Under the pieces are notes generated by a model that saw only the letters and a list, made by a program, of their open reading frames with translations, did not search any database and was not told where the DNA came from. This document shows positions 23,041 through 31,989 of a stretch of 42,188 nt of DNA, in pieces. The stretch is from Clostridiales bacterium (GTDB lineage: Bacteria; Bacillota; Clostridia; Lachnospirales; Lachnospiraceae): contig JAAYPG010000170.1 in assembly GCA_012519905.1 (NCBI GenBank), positions 1 through 42,188 of the forward strand, given 5' to 3'. Position numbers and translations under genes: made by a program. The first letter of the stretch is position 1. Each line of letters begins with the position of its first letter.

Positions 23041-24525
23041 ATGGCAAAAGAAAACAAGGTTCGTGTATATAACCGTTTGTTTTTCAAGCTGTATTTGAAT
23101 TATGCAGTAATGTTATTAATGACTGCTGTTTTAATTTGCTTGATTTTTATTCAGTTGTACAAAAATACAACTATGAAGAACGAGCGTGAGAAATTAATGG
23201 AACAGGCATCCAATAGCTCTGATATGGTGACGACTAAATTTATTAACACACAGAATTATAGTGAGTTCTTAGACTATATAAATACCCAGCAAAAGATAAT
23301 GGGTTCGGATATCTGGACAATATCAAATCCTTATGCCGTTATACCCATGGACGTCAGATTGGAAACAAACTCCTTTGAAGAAATTTCTGTAGGATATAAG
23401 GAGTATGTGGACCTGGTGGAAAGTGCTTTTCAAAATAGAAAGGAATTCTCTGTTGCTGATGATGAAATATATCAGACACAGACAATAACCGTAGCTGTTC
23501 CCATATATGGGGTAAATCGTGAGGTTGTTGGAGCCTTACTGTCAAAGGCCCCTGTAAAGGGTCTTACTGATATTATAAATGATAGCCTTTCCTTGATTGT
23601 AATCAGTAGCGTCGTTGCTTTAGCCATATCATTTATAATAATCATAATATTTGCTACTGAACTTTCGCTACCCATATCTCGTATGCGATCGACCGCCTTA
23701 TCCCTGGCAGCAGGAAACTATCATTCCAAGACGGGCATAAAGCGAAACGATGAAATTGGAGACCTGGCAAAGACTGTGGATGTATTGTCTGAAAAGCTTT
23801 TGGAAAATGAAATTCAAAGGAAAAACCTAGATCAGATGAGGCTGGATTTCTTTGCAAATGTATCTCATGAGCTAAGAACACCGATTACGGTGGTCAGAGC
23901 ATATACTGAATCCTTGATAGATGGTGTTGTAAAGAATGAAGAAAAAGTTCATCAATATTATGAACGAATGCTTGCAGAATGTCAAAGCATGCAACGATTA
24001 GTAGGGGATTTGATGCTCTTATCAAAAATGCAGAATCCAGATTTCGCTATTGATATTGAGCCTGTTAACTTAGTACAGATATTTGATGATATAATTCGAA
24101 GTGCCAGTACCATAGCTGAAAAGAAAAATATTAAAATAGATATTGTCAAAGAAGATCCTGTAATTATGATGCTTGGTGATTATGATAGATTAAGACAAAT
24201 GTTTATGATCATATTAGATAATGCCATAAAGTTCTCAGGAGAATCTAAGACAGTACACATATATTTATCAAAAGCGGACAGAATAAAAGTAGCTATAAAA
24301 GACGAAGGTATTGGAATGGACAAGAATGATTTAGAGAATATATTTGAAAAGTTTTACAAATCAAACCTAAGACAGAATGCATCAGGTACAGGACTAGGCC
24401 TTTCTATAGCTAAACAGATTGCTATGAAGCATGATGGACACATTGAAGTTGAGTCCGAACTAGGTGTAGGTAGTAAATTTACCTTTACATTCCCTTCCTT
24501 TGATATGGATGAAATATCCCTATAA
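23041..24525 (+). CDS. membrane sensor histidine kinase
   Basis: 494 residues. TM1 about 14-37, an extracytoplasmic sensor about 38-182, TM2 about 183-208, then HAMP (ELSLPISRMRSTALSLAAGNY), HisKA with the phospho-acceptor H276 (FFANVSHELRTPITVVRAYTESL) and a HATPase_c domain (N-box MIILDNAIKFS, G1 DEGIGMD, G2 GTGLGLSIAKQI). It pairs with the upstream response regulator. The signal is unknown; the sensor domain has no recognised ligand-binding motif. The two proteins resemble VanRS/ResDE-like systems only in general architecture. Confidence 0.94.
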   Translation: MAKENKVRVYNRLFFKLYLNYAVMLLMTAVLICLIFIQLYKNTTMKNEREKLMEQASNSSDMVTTKFINTQNYSEFLDYINTQQKIMGSDIWTISNPYAVIPMDVRLETNSFEEISVGYKEYVDLVESAFQNRKEFSVADDEIYQTQTITVAVPIYGVNREVVGALLSKAPVKGLTDIINDSLSLIVISSVVALAISFIIIIIFATELSLPISRMRSTALSLAAGNYHSKTGIKRNDEIGDLAKTVDVLSEKLLENEIQRKNLDQMRLDFFANVSHELRTPITVVRAYTESLIDGVVKNEEKVHQYYERMLAECQSMQRLVGDLMLLSKMQNPDFAIDIEPVNLVQIFDDIIRSASTIAEKKNIKIDIVKEDPVIMMLGDYDRLRQMFMIILDNAIKFSGESKTVHIYLSKADRIKVAIKDEGIGMDKNDLENIFEKFYKSNLRQNASGTGLGLSIAKQIAMKHDGHIEVESELGVGSKFTFTFPSFDMDEISL

Positions 24526-24552
24526 ATACCAGCGTAAAACATAATAAAAACC

Positions 24553-24581
24553 TTGAAAAACAGGTGATAATACATTATAAT
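24553..24581 (+). promoter_or_regulatory. promoter of the 6S RNA gene
   Basis: TTGAAA (24553-24558), 17 nt and perfect TATAAT (24576-24581); transcription would start near 24588, just before the 6S 5' strand. Confidence 0.8.
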
Positions 24582-24587
24582 GTACCT

Positions 24588-24770
24588 AGAGAACTTCCTG
24601 AGATGTTCGACATTCCTGTTATTTTGAACCTACATGATTTAATACGGGATTCCTATATTTATGAGTGGATGCCAAGCCGCCGTTAGCAGCGGAAGGCAGA
24701 AGCTTATATGCGGTTACCCACCTAGCTTAGCTAGGAGTCAAAATGCAGGAGACGGCATTTCGGGTATATA
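24588..24770 (+). ncRNA. ssrS: 6S RNA
   Basis: The terminal stem is typical: CCTGAGATGTTCG near the 5' end pairs with GACGGCATTTCGGG near the 3' end. Between are the arms of a long rod with a central bubble (TTTTGAACCTACATG..., GGATGCCAAGCCGCC...GGCAGAAGC). Size (about 180 nt), the CTGAGATGTTCG signature, own promoter and own terminator fit 6S RNA, which binds the housekeeping RNA polymerase holoenzyme in stationary phase. Exact ends are estimates. Confidence 0.85.
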
Positions 24771-24779
24771 CCAAAGATA

Positions 24780-24805
24780 AGAGCGGCTACGGCCGCTTTT
24801 TTTGG
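24780..24805 (+). terminator. 6S RNA terminator
   Basis: AGCGGC (24782-24787), loop TACG, GCCGCT (24792-24797), then a run of seven Ts. Confidence 0.9.
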
Positions 24806-24916
24806 TTTTTTCTTTTACATATAGTGCTTGTCTTTTAATTGATTAAAATTTATAATAAGTTTAAAGTATATTATATACTTGGATTATTACTAAAAATATA
24901 AAGAGAAGGAGTAGCT

Positions 24917-26848
24917 ATGAGGCATGGATTTTTACGAGTAGCAGCAGTCGCACCTGAGATTAGACTGGCAGATTGTAGCTACAATGCTAAGCAAATTATA
25001 AACTTAATAGAAGAAGTAGAGGAAAAGGAAGTGGGACTTCTTGTTTTTCCTGAGCTTTGTATTACCGGTTATACCTGTGGAGATTTATTCCTACAGGATA
25101 TACTCCTTCGAACTGCTATGGAGCAAGTTAAAAGGGTGGCAGAGGCAACAGCTGACAAGGAGCTTGTAGCCATTATTGGGTTTCCCTTTGACCATCTAGG
25201 AAGGATTTATAATACTGCAGCTATTATACATCGTGGCAGAATATTAGGACTTGTGCCAAAGCAAAATATACCAAATTACGGTGAGTTTTATGAAAGTAGG
25301 TATTTTACAGAGGGGCCAAATGAGGCTATCAAGGTAGACTTTATGGGAGAAGAGCTGTATTTTGGTTCTAGAATACTATTTGAATCTATAGATTTACCTG
25401 ATTTTGTATTAGGAGTGGAGATTTGTGAGGATCTATGGGTTCCCATGTCTCCAGCTAATTCCCATTGTGTAGCGGGTGCTACTGTAATAGCAAACCTATC
25501 AGCCAGCAGTGAAATTGTTGGTAAGGCTGAATATAGAAGAGAGCTGGTTAAGAGCCAGTCAAGTAGGTTGATCTGCGGATATGTATATGCAGATGCTGGA
25601 GAGGGAGAATCCACCACGGATTTAGTGTTCTCTGGACATAACTTAATTGCTGAGAATGGTTTGTTGTTATCTGAGGCTGAGCCCTTTAATAATAAGATGA
25701 TAATAAATGAATTGGATTTAGGCAGAATCAAAAGCGATAGAAGAAGGATGAATACCTATAATGGGCAATGCAGGATGGATTATGTTCGTGTAAAATTTTC
25801 GTTTTCTGAATATGAAGATAAGTTAAAGCAATACGATTTAATCCGTAGTATAGACCCTGCGCCCTTTATTCCCGAGAGCGCTCAGGATAAAATGAAGCGA
25901 TGTAAGGATATACTGGCAATTCAAGCCGCAGGATTAAAGGCTAGACTTTCTCATATAGGAGCAAGTACTGCTGTTTTGGGAGTATCGGGAGGATTAGACT
26001 CAACACTTGCTTTATTGGTTACCCAGGAAGCCTTTGACCAGCTGGGACTTGACAAGAAGGGGATTTTAGCTGTTACCATGCCATGCTTTGGAACATCTAA
26101 GCGAACCTATAACAATGCAAAAACCCTTGCCGAGTGCCTAGGAACAACACTTATGGAGATAGATATTAAGGCTTCTGTAATACAACACTTTGAGGATATA
26201 GGCCATGATATAGACCTACATGATATTACCTATGAGAATTCTCAGGCTAGAGAAAGGACCCAGGTGCTTATGGATCTGGCAAATAAGCATAAGGGAGTGG
26301 TAGTAGGTTCAGGGGATTTGTCTGAGCTTGTACTGGGCTGGGCAACCTTTAACGGAGACCATATGTCTATGTATGGGGTAAATGCCTCGATTCCCAAGAC
26401 ACTGATAGGTGCTATGGTGGAGTGGTTTGCAGATTCTACAGATAATCAAAGTCTGTCAGAGGTACTCAAGGATATCTTAGATACACCTGTTAGCCCTGAG
26501 CTGCTTCCCCCTACAGAAGGAAAAGAGCATCAGCAGACAGAAGACTATATAGGTCCATATGAATTGCATGATTTCTTTATCTATTACGTTCTAAGGTATG
26601 GCTTCTCTCCAGAAAAGGTATATCGTTTAGCAAAGGCGGCTTTTATATATAAATATAGTGAACAAGAAATATTAAAATGGTTACAGATCTTCTATCATAG
26701 ATTTATTAGCCAACAATACAAAAGGTCAAGTCTCCCTGACGGACCAAAGGTGGGTACTGTGTCCGTATCACCCAGAGGAGATCTGAGGATGCCCAGCGAT
26801 GCTAAGGCTAAGCTGTGGTTGGATGAACTGAAGAGTATTTCTATATGA
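24917..26848 (+). CDS. nadE: glutamine-dependent NAD+ synthase
   Basis: 643 residues, the long two-domain form. An N-terminal nitrilase-type glutaminase (about 1-290) has the catalytic triad Glu46 (FPELC), Lys115 (VPKQN) and Cys170 (GVEICEDLW). A C-terminal synthetase has the ATP-pyrophosphatase loop SGGLDS (357-362) and GSGDLSELVLGWATFNGDHM. It amidates nicotinic acid adenine dinucleotide to NAD+ using glutamine. GAAGGAG precedes the ATG. It starts after the 6S RNA terminator and is followed by a degV gene 16 nt downstream. Confidence 0.95.
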   Translation: MRHGFLRVAAVAPEIRLADCSYNAKQIINLIEEVEEKEVGLLVFPELCITGYTCGDLFLQDILLRTAMEQVKRVAEATADKELVAIIGFPFDHLGRIYNTAAIIHRGRILGLVPKQNIPNYGEFYESRYFTEGPNEAIKVDFMGEELYFGSRILFESIDLPDFVLGVEICEDLWVPMSPANSHCVAGATVIANLSASSEIVGKAEYRRELVKSQSSRLICGYVYADAGEGESTTDLVFSGHNLIAENGLLLSEAEPFNNKMIINELDLGRIKSDRRRMNTYNGQCRMDYVRVKFSFSEYEDKLKQYDLIRSIDPAPFIPESAQDKMKRCKDILAIQAAGLKARLSHIGASTAVLGVSGGLDSTLALLVTQEAFDQLGLDKKGILAVTMPCFGTSKRTYNNAKTLAECLGTTLMEIDIKASVIQHFEDIGHDIDLHDITYENSQARERTQVLMDLANKHKGVVVGSGDLSELVLGWATFNGDHMSMYGVNASIPKTLIGAMVEWFADSTDNQSLSEVLKDILDTPVSPELLPPTEGKEHQQTEDYIGPYELHDFFIYYVLRYGFSPEKVYRLAKAAFIYKYSEQEILKWLQIFYHRFISQQYKRSSLPDGPKVGTVSVSPRGDLRMPSDAKAKLWLDELKSISI

Positions 26849-26864
26849 AAGGGGACTAATTAAT

Positions 26865-27740
26865 ATGGCACTAAAGATTGTTACTGATTCCGCATCAGAT
26901 ACACCCAAATGGATTATAGAGGATTATGGACTACATGTTATACCTACACCAGTAGTAATAGACGAAATAGATTATTTTGATGGAGAGACCCTATTTCCTG
27001 AGGAGTTTTATAAAAATTTACAAAGTGGTAAGGACATTAAGACTTATCATATCAATTCACAGATGTTTTATGATAATTTCCTACCCTATGCTAAAAACAA
27101 TGATGAGGTCATATACATTTGCTTTTCTACAGGTATAGCTGGGACCTTTAATGCTGCCAATATAGCAAAGGCGGAGTTGCTAGAGGAATATCCTGATTTT
27201 GATCTTACCATTATAGATTCTAAATGTGCATCATTTGGATTTGGATTGGTAACATATTATGCGCTGAGGATGCAGCAGAATGGTGCAAGCAAAGAGGAAA
27301 TCATAGAAGCAATCAGATGGCATTGTAATCATATGGAGCAGATTTTTACAGTTAAGACCTTGGATTATCTTCTTAAGGGTGGACGCTTAAGTAAGACCTC
27401 AGCTGTAGCAGGAAGCCTACTTGATATCAAACCTATAATCCAAGTTAATAAAGAGGGTGCTCTTGAATCAATAGAGAAGGTCAGAGGAAGACAAAAATCC
27501 TTAAAACGATTGGTTGAAATGGTTGGTGAAAGAGGTAAGGATTTATCTAATCAGATTATAGGATTAGTACATGGGGATGATGCCAAAACCTTGGAGACAG
27601 TAAAGGATATGCTTAAGAATACATATGGCTGTAATGACTTTATAGAAAACTATGTAGGTTGTGCTATTGGAGCCCACACTGGACCAGGAATAATAGGTAT
27701 TATATTTTTAAATGACAAATCCCCATACTTGCACGAATAA
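26865..27740 (+). CDS. DegV family fatty-acid-binding protein
   Basis: 291 residues, the normal DegV length. Seen: KIVTDSASDTPKWIIEDYGLHVIPTPVVID at the N-terminus, TYHINSQMFYDNF, YICFSTGIAGTFNAANIAK (lipid-binding Ser/Thr region), and TVKTLDYLLKGGRLSKTSAVAGSLLDIKPIIQV, all diagnostic. DegV/FakB proteins hold fatty acids for phosphorylation by FakA; which lipid this one carries cannot be judged. AAAGGGG precedes the start. Probably co-transcribed with nadE. Confidence 0.93.
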   Translation: MALKIVTDSASDTPKWIIEDYGLHVIPTPVVIDEIDYFDGETLFPEEFYKNLQSGKDIKTYHINSQMFYDNFLPYAKNNDEVIYICFSTGIAGTFNAANIAKAELLEEYPDFDLTIIDSKCASFGFGLVTYYALRMQQNGASKEEIIEAIRWHCNHMEQIFTVKTLDYLLKGGRLSKTSAVAGSLLDIKPIIQVNKEGALESIEKVRGRQKSLKRLVEMVGERGKDLSNQIIGLVHGDDAKTLETVKDMLKNTYGCNDFIENYVGCAIGAHTGPGIIGIIFLNDKSPYLHE

Positions 27741-27755
27741 GTTTTATAGTTCTAA

Positions 27756-27811
27756 AACAACGTTCTAAAAGTAATTGCCTAGAGCAGGCTTATTACTTGC
27801 AGAACGTTGTT
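27756..27811. terminator. long hairpin between convergent genes
   Basis: AACAACGTTCT (27756-27766) and AGAACGTTGTT (27801-27811) are perfect 11-bp partners; inside, AAGTAAT/ATTACTT and GCC/GGC continue the stem with small bulges. There is no T run on the plus strand. The word GTTCTAA appears in three places in and around it. Probably ends both degV and the minus-strand gene. Confidence 0.6.
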
Positions 27812-27835
27812 CTAAGAGGTGCTATGTAAGTATAA

Positions 27836-28270
27836 TTAGGGTGTAACCTTGGCTTTATCGAGTGCGACCTTAATCGCTTCTATCAGAAGAGTTTGTGTAT
27901 ACCTACTATCATCCTGAAGCTCTAGCTGGTCTATGGGAACATCATTACTTAATTGTGCTGAGATTTCATCTAAGGCAGGAACTACAAGGGGAAACATTGT
28001 AGTTATTGTCTCATCAATGTTAACGATGCGCACAGAGTTTATATGGTTTTCATCCAATACCACTTCAATATTTATAACTGTATCACTTAGTGGTATGGAG
28101 GAGGTCCATACTCCGGCTTTATATAGCTTAGTTTCAGAGGCAACATCTTCATTATCCTTTCCACTGAACATAAATATCAGGAGAAGAATTAGAAGAATAC
28201 CTAAAGCAGCAAAAATTACCGTATATATAATTTCTTTTAATTGGATAACGACTATTTTCGTCTTTGCCAT
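27836..28270 (-). CDS. membrane-anchored protein, FMN-binding-domain-like
   Basis: 144 residues. One membrane helix (about 14-38) is followed by an extracytoplasmic domain whose pattern (LYKAGVWTSSIPLSDTVINIEVVLDENHINSVRIV, then TTMFPLVVPALDEISAQLSNDVPIDQLE, then TQTLLIEAIKVALDKA) resembles FMN_bind domains of the RnfG/NqrC type. The SGAT-like flavinylation motif expected before the last helix is replaced by DDSRYTQT, so covalent flavin attachment looks unlikely. Start at 28270 because CGGAGG lies 6 nt upstream; a longer frame to 28288 includes this site. The resemblance is by eye and moderate. Confidence 0.6.
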   Translation of the reverse strand: MAKTKIVVIQLKEIIYTVIFAALGILLILLLIFMFSGKDNEDVASETKLYKAGVWTSSIPLSDTVINIEVVLDENHINSVRIVNIDETITTMFPLVVPALDEISAQLSNDVPIDQLELQDDSRYTQTLLIEAIKVALDKAKVTP

Positions 28271-28509
28271 TTCTATCCTCCGGAGCATATTGCTTCATTG
28301 TCTTAATCTTATTATATATTATTAGCCAGTAGAATAAATTATGCCGACAAGTTGAGTTTGTGTACTAAAAGTTAAGTTTTATAGTTATTGGATTAATGTA
28401 TGGAGTTTTTGCTGAGTCGACAAAGAGTTTATTGTTACCAATAGTAGCACATAATTCTTACATTGTGATTGTAACTATGGTTAGTATGTTTAAATAATGG
28501 GGTGTAAAT

Positions 28510-31500
28510 ATGTCCTTGCAGTTTTATCTAGGAAGTGCCGGTTCCGGTAAATCCTATCAAATGTATCAAAATATAATAAAGGAATCGCAGAAAAACCCTG
28601 GTACAAATTATTTGATAATTGTACCGGAGCAGTTTACCCTGCAGACCCAGAAGGATATTGTATCCATGCATCCAAATCACGGAGTCATGAATGTGGATAT
28701 CCTGTCTTTTATGCGCTTTGCTTATCGGATATTTGATGAGTTAGGGGGAAATGATTTTCCTATATTAGAGGATACTGGAAAGAGTATGGTTATACGAAAG
28801 GTAGTGGCCATGAAAAGTAAGGAGCTTATCCTCTTTGGATCAGGTGTGAGGAAAGCGGGTTTTATTAATGAACTCAAATCTCTTCTATCTGAGCTCTATC
28901 AATATAATATTGGGCCGGATGATTTTGAAAGGATGATGGATGTTTCCGCAAAAAAACCTGTTCTTAAAGCTAAGCTCCAAGATATAAAGACTATCTATGA
29001 GGGCTTTGCTGACTTTATGAGGGAGCGATATATAACTGCAGAGGAGATTCTAGTTGTATTAGGCAAGGTTATTCATCAATCTGAATGGCTCAAAAACAGT
29101 GTTATATGCTTAGATGGGTTTACTGGCTTCACACCATGTCAAAATGAGATATTAGCTAGCATGATGACATATGCTAAGAAGGTTATGGTTACTGTCACTA
29201 TAGATCCAAGAGAACACTTAGGAGATAAGGAAACTGAATATCGGTTATTTGGGTTGAGTCATAAGACCATAGATAAGTTAACTGAGATTGCTGATACTAC
29301 CAATACTAAGATAGAGGAACATATATATGTGCAGGGTAAGACAGAAGCTAAGACTCCTTATAGATTCTGTAATTCACCTGCCTTAGCCTTTTTAGAGAAG
29401 AATTTATTTAGATATCCCTATGATGTATATAAGAAGGAGCAGGATGAGATTAGCATCCACTGCGCTAAAAGTCCTGAGACAGAGGTTGCATTTGTGGTTA
29501 GGGAGATAAAGAGACTTATAAGAGATGAGGGATATCGTTATAAGGATATAGCAGTAGTTACAGGAGATATAGAAAGATATGGCCGTATAGCAAAGAATTA
29601 CTTTAATACTGCTAACATACCATGCTTTATAGACTATAAGAAGGATATCCTGGCGAATCCTTTAGTTGTATTTTTGCGCTCTGCTATTCAGATCGTTTCG
29701 GAGGATTATAGCTATGAGGCTGTATTTGCTTATCTTAGAACAGGGCTTAGTGATATAAGCAGTGAGGATACAGATTATCTTGAAGATTATGTGCTGGCTA
29801 TGGGGATACGGGGGTCTAAGCGCTATCTTGAGGCATTTACAAGAACCTTTGGTCGGAAAAAGTCTGTGGATTTAAAGAGGCTTAATGATATACGGGAAAG
29901 GATTATCAGTGAAGTTCATCCTCTTTATGAGATTTTACGGGATAAGGAAAAAACAGTAAGTGATTATACAAGAGCCCTTTATGAATTAGGTATTAGGCTA
30001 AATGTATGGGACAAGCTTAATATACTTAATGAATATTTTAAGGAAGAGGACAATCCACTTATGTCTAAGGAATATGATCAGGTCTACAGAATTGTGATGG
30101 AGATTTATGATCAGATAGTTATGCTTCTTGGAGATGAGCATATCAGCCTTAAGGAGTTTACTGAGGTTTTTGAAACAGGTCTTGTGGAGGCTAAGGTGGG
30201 TCTTATTCCTCCGGGTATGGACGAGATAGTTATTGGTGATACACAGAGAACTAGATTAAAGGATATTAGGGCCTTGTTTTTTATTGGTGTCAATGAGGGT
30301 ATTGTTCCAAAGGTTATTGGCAGCGGTGGTATCCTTTCAGATATTGAGAGAGAGCTTCTTACGGATAATGGGATAGAACTGGCCCCTACAAAGAGGCAGC
30401 AGGCATTCACAGAAAACTTCTACATATATCTTAATATGACAAAGCCTAAGGATAAGCTATATATAACATATCATAGAGTTAACGAAGAAGGAAAATCGGT
30501 CGGTCCCTCATACCTAATTGGTAGGCTTTTGACTTATTTTGAAAAGCTTAAAATAAATAATGAGGATGAGCAGTCTCTTGATTTGGAATATATACTTCAG
30601 GATGATGGTATCACCTATCTGGCTGAGGGCCTAAGGCAATATCAGGATGGCAGAGCGCCTATCTTAAACCAACAGATTGAGAACAGTGATGAGTACAAAT
30701 CTGACAAGAAAGATAGGAGAACTTTGATTTTCCGAGAGCTGTATCATAACTACATAGGGGATGATAAGAGGAGAGGGATACTGGAGCTTTTAAAATCAGG
30801 TGCCTTCTATGTGAATACGGAGAGAGGGATATCTAAGGAAGCGGCTTATCTTTTATATGGGGACAATTTAAGCGGAAGTGTTACTAGACTTGAGCGATAT
30901 TCAGGCTGTGCTTTTGCCCACTTTATGTCCTATGGTCTCTCCTTGGAGGAAAGAAGAGAATATAAGTTGGCAGTTCCTGATATTGGGAACATTTTTCATA
31001 ATGCCATTGATGAGTTCTCAAAGATGCTTGATGTCAGTGACTATAATTGGCATACAATCCCTGACGATATAAGAGAAGAATGGGCTGTACTTAGTGTGCA
31101 AAAGGCTGTGGAGGATTTTGAGGGCGGCTATATAAGAAGTAACAAGAGAAATGAATATCTGATTAGGAGAATAGAAAGAATTACCGTAAGAACCTTGTGG
31201 GCGCTCTGTAATCAGATAGGTCAGGGCTCATTTGAACCAGCAGGCTATGAGATGCCCTTCCATCATATTCCTGATAGGGGATTGTCGCTTAAGGGTAGAA
31301 TTGATAGGATGGATTTGTACGAGACAGAGGACAAGGTATATGTCAGGGTAATTGATTATAAATCAGGGTCCACTACCTTCGATATTCAGAGCATATACTA
31401 TGGTCTTCAGCAGCAGCTTGCCATATATCTTAGTGCAGCCATGGATTATTTATCTAATCAATACCAGGGTAAAGAGATAATTCCTGCGGGTATATTCTAT

Positions 31501-31974
31501 TACCATATAGATGATCCTATCGTAGCTAAGTCTGATGAGGCAGATGAGGATATATTCAAGAGTCTGAAGATGAACGGACTTGTAAATAAGGATAAAGAGA
31601 TAATCGGGCTTATGGACAGCAAGCTAGAAGGTCCAGATGGTAGTCTTCGTGCCTCGGTTAGGTCGGATATAATTCCCGTGGACACCAATAAGGAGGGAGA
31701 GCTTTCAAAGCGCTCATCAGTAGCCAGTAAGAAACAGATAGAGGCTTTACTTGATTATGTTAACCAAAAGCTACTTAACAATAAGACGAATATATTAGAG
31801 GGCGATACTAGGCTCAATCCTTATAGGACAGGAGATAGGGTGGCCTGCGAATATTGTGAGTTTAGGACTGCCTGTGGATTTGACCCAAGGCTTCCTGGAT
31901 ACTCATATCGTAATCTGGCTAAAAAACCCCTAGATAAGCTAAAGCAAGAGATATGGGGAGAAGATAATGACTAA
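28510..31974 (+). CDS. addB: ATP-dependent helicase/nuclease subunit AddB
   Basis: 1154 residues, the usual AddB size. With AddA it forms the AddAB end-processing machine for double-strand break repair, the Firmicutes counterpart of RecBCD. Seen: Walker A GSAGSGKS (8-15), a Cys pattern for the 4Fe-4S cluster with C800 (YSGCAFAHF) and C1113, C1116, C1122 (ACEYCEFRTACGFD), and the PD-(D/E)xK nuclease core RIDRMDLYE...VIDYKSG (about 930-950). The ATG is preceded only by a weak GGGG-type site. addA follows after 15 nt. Confidence 0.96.
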   Translation: MSLQFYLGSAGSGKSYQMYQNIIKESQKNPGTNYLIIVPEQFTLQTQKDIVSMHPNHGVMNVDILSFMRFAYRIFDELGGNDFPILEDTGKSMVIRKVVAMKSKELILFGSGVRKAGFINELKSLLSELYQYNIGPDDFERMMDVSAKKPVLKAKLQDIKTIYEGFADFMRERYITAEEILVVLGKVIHQSEWLKNSVICLDGFTGFTPCQNEILASMMTYAKKVMVTVTIDPREHLGDKETEYRLFGLSHKTIDKLTEIADTTNTKIEEHIYVQGKTEAKTPYRFCNSPALAFLEKNLFRYPYDVYKKEQDEISIHCAKSPETEVAFVVREIKRLIRDEGYRYKDIAVVTGDIERYGRIAKNYFNTANIPCFIDYKKDILANPLVVFLRSAIQIVSEDYSYEAVFAYLRTGLSDISSEDTDYLEDYVLAMGIRGSKRYLEAFTRTFGRKKSVDLKRLNDIRERIISEVHPLYEILRDKEKTVSDYTRALYELGIRLNVWDKLNILNEYFKEEDNPLMSKEYDQVYRIVMEIYDQIVMLLGDEHISLKEFTEVFETGLVEAKVGLIPPGMDEIVIGDTQRTRLKDIRALFFIGVNEGIVPKVIGSGGILSDIERELLTDNGIELAPTKRQQAFTENFYIYLNMTKPKDKLYITYHRVNEEGKSVGPSYLIGRLLTYFEKLKINNEDEQSLDLEYILQDDGITYLAEGLRQYQDGRAPILNQQIENSDEYKSDKKDRRTLIFRELYHNYIGDDKRRGILELLKSGAFYVNTERGISKEAAYLLYGDNLSGSVTRLERYSGCAFAHFMSYGLSLEERREYKLAVPDIGNIFHNAIDEFSKMLDVSDYNWHTIPDDIREEWAVLSVQKAVEDFEGGYIRSNKRNEYLIRRIERITVRTLWALCNQIGQGSFEPAGYEMPFHHIPDRGLSLKGRIDRMDLYETEDKVYVRVIDYKSGSTTFDIQSIYYGLQQQLAIYLSAAMDYLSNQYQGKEIIPAGIFYYHIDDPIVAKSDEADEDIFKSLKMNGLVNKDKEIIGLMDSKLEGPDGSLRASVRSDIIPVDTNKEGELSKRSSVASKKQIEALLDYVNQKLLNNKTNILEGDTRLNPYRTGDRVACEYCEFRTACGFDPRLPGYSYRNLAKKPLDKLKQEIWGEDND

Positions 31975-31989
31975 AGAAGGAGGATACCT

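Noticed and set aside
27933-28325. 130-codon plus-strand frame opposite the FMN-binding-like gene
   Set aside because: The minus-strand gene has a strong ribosome binding site and a plausible anchor-domain layout; the plus frame has neither.
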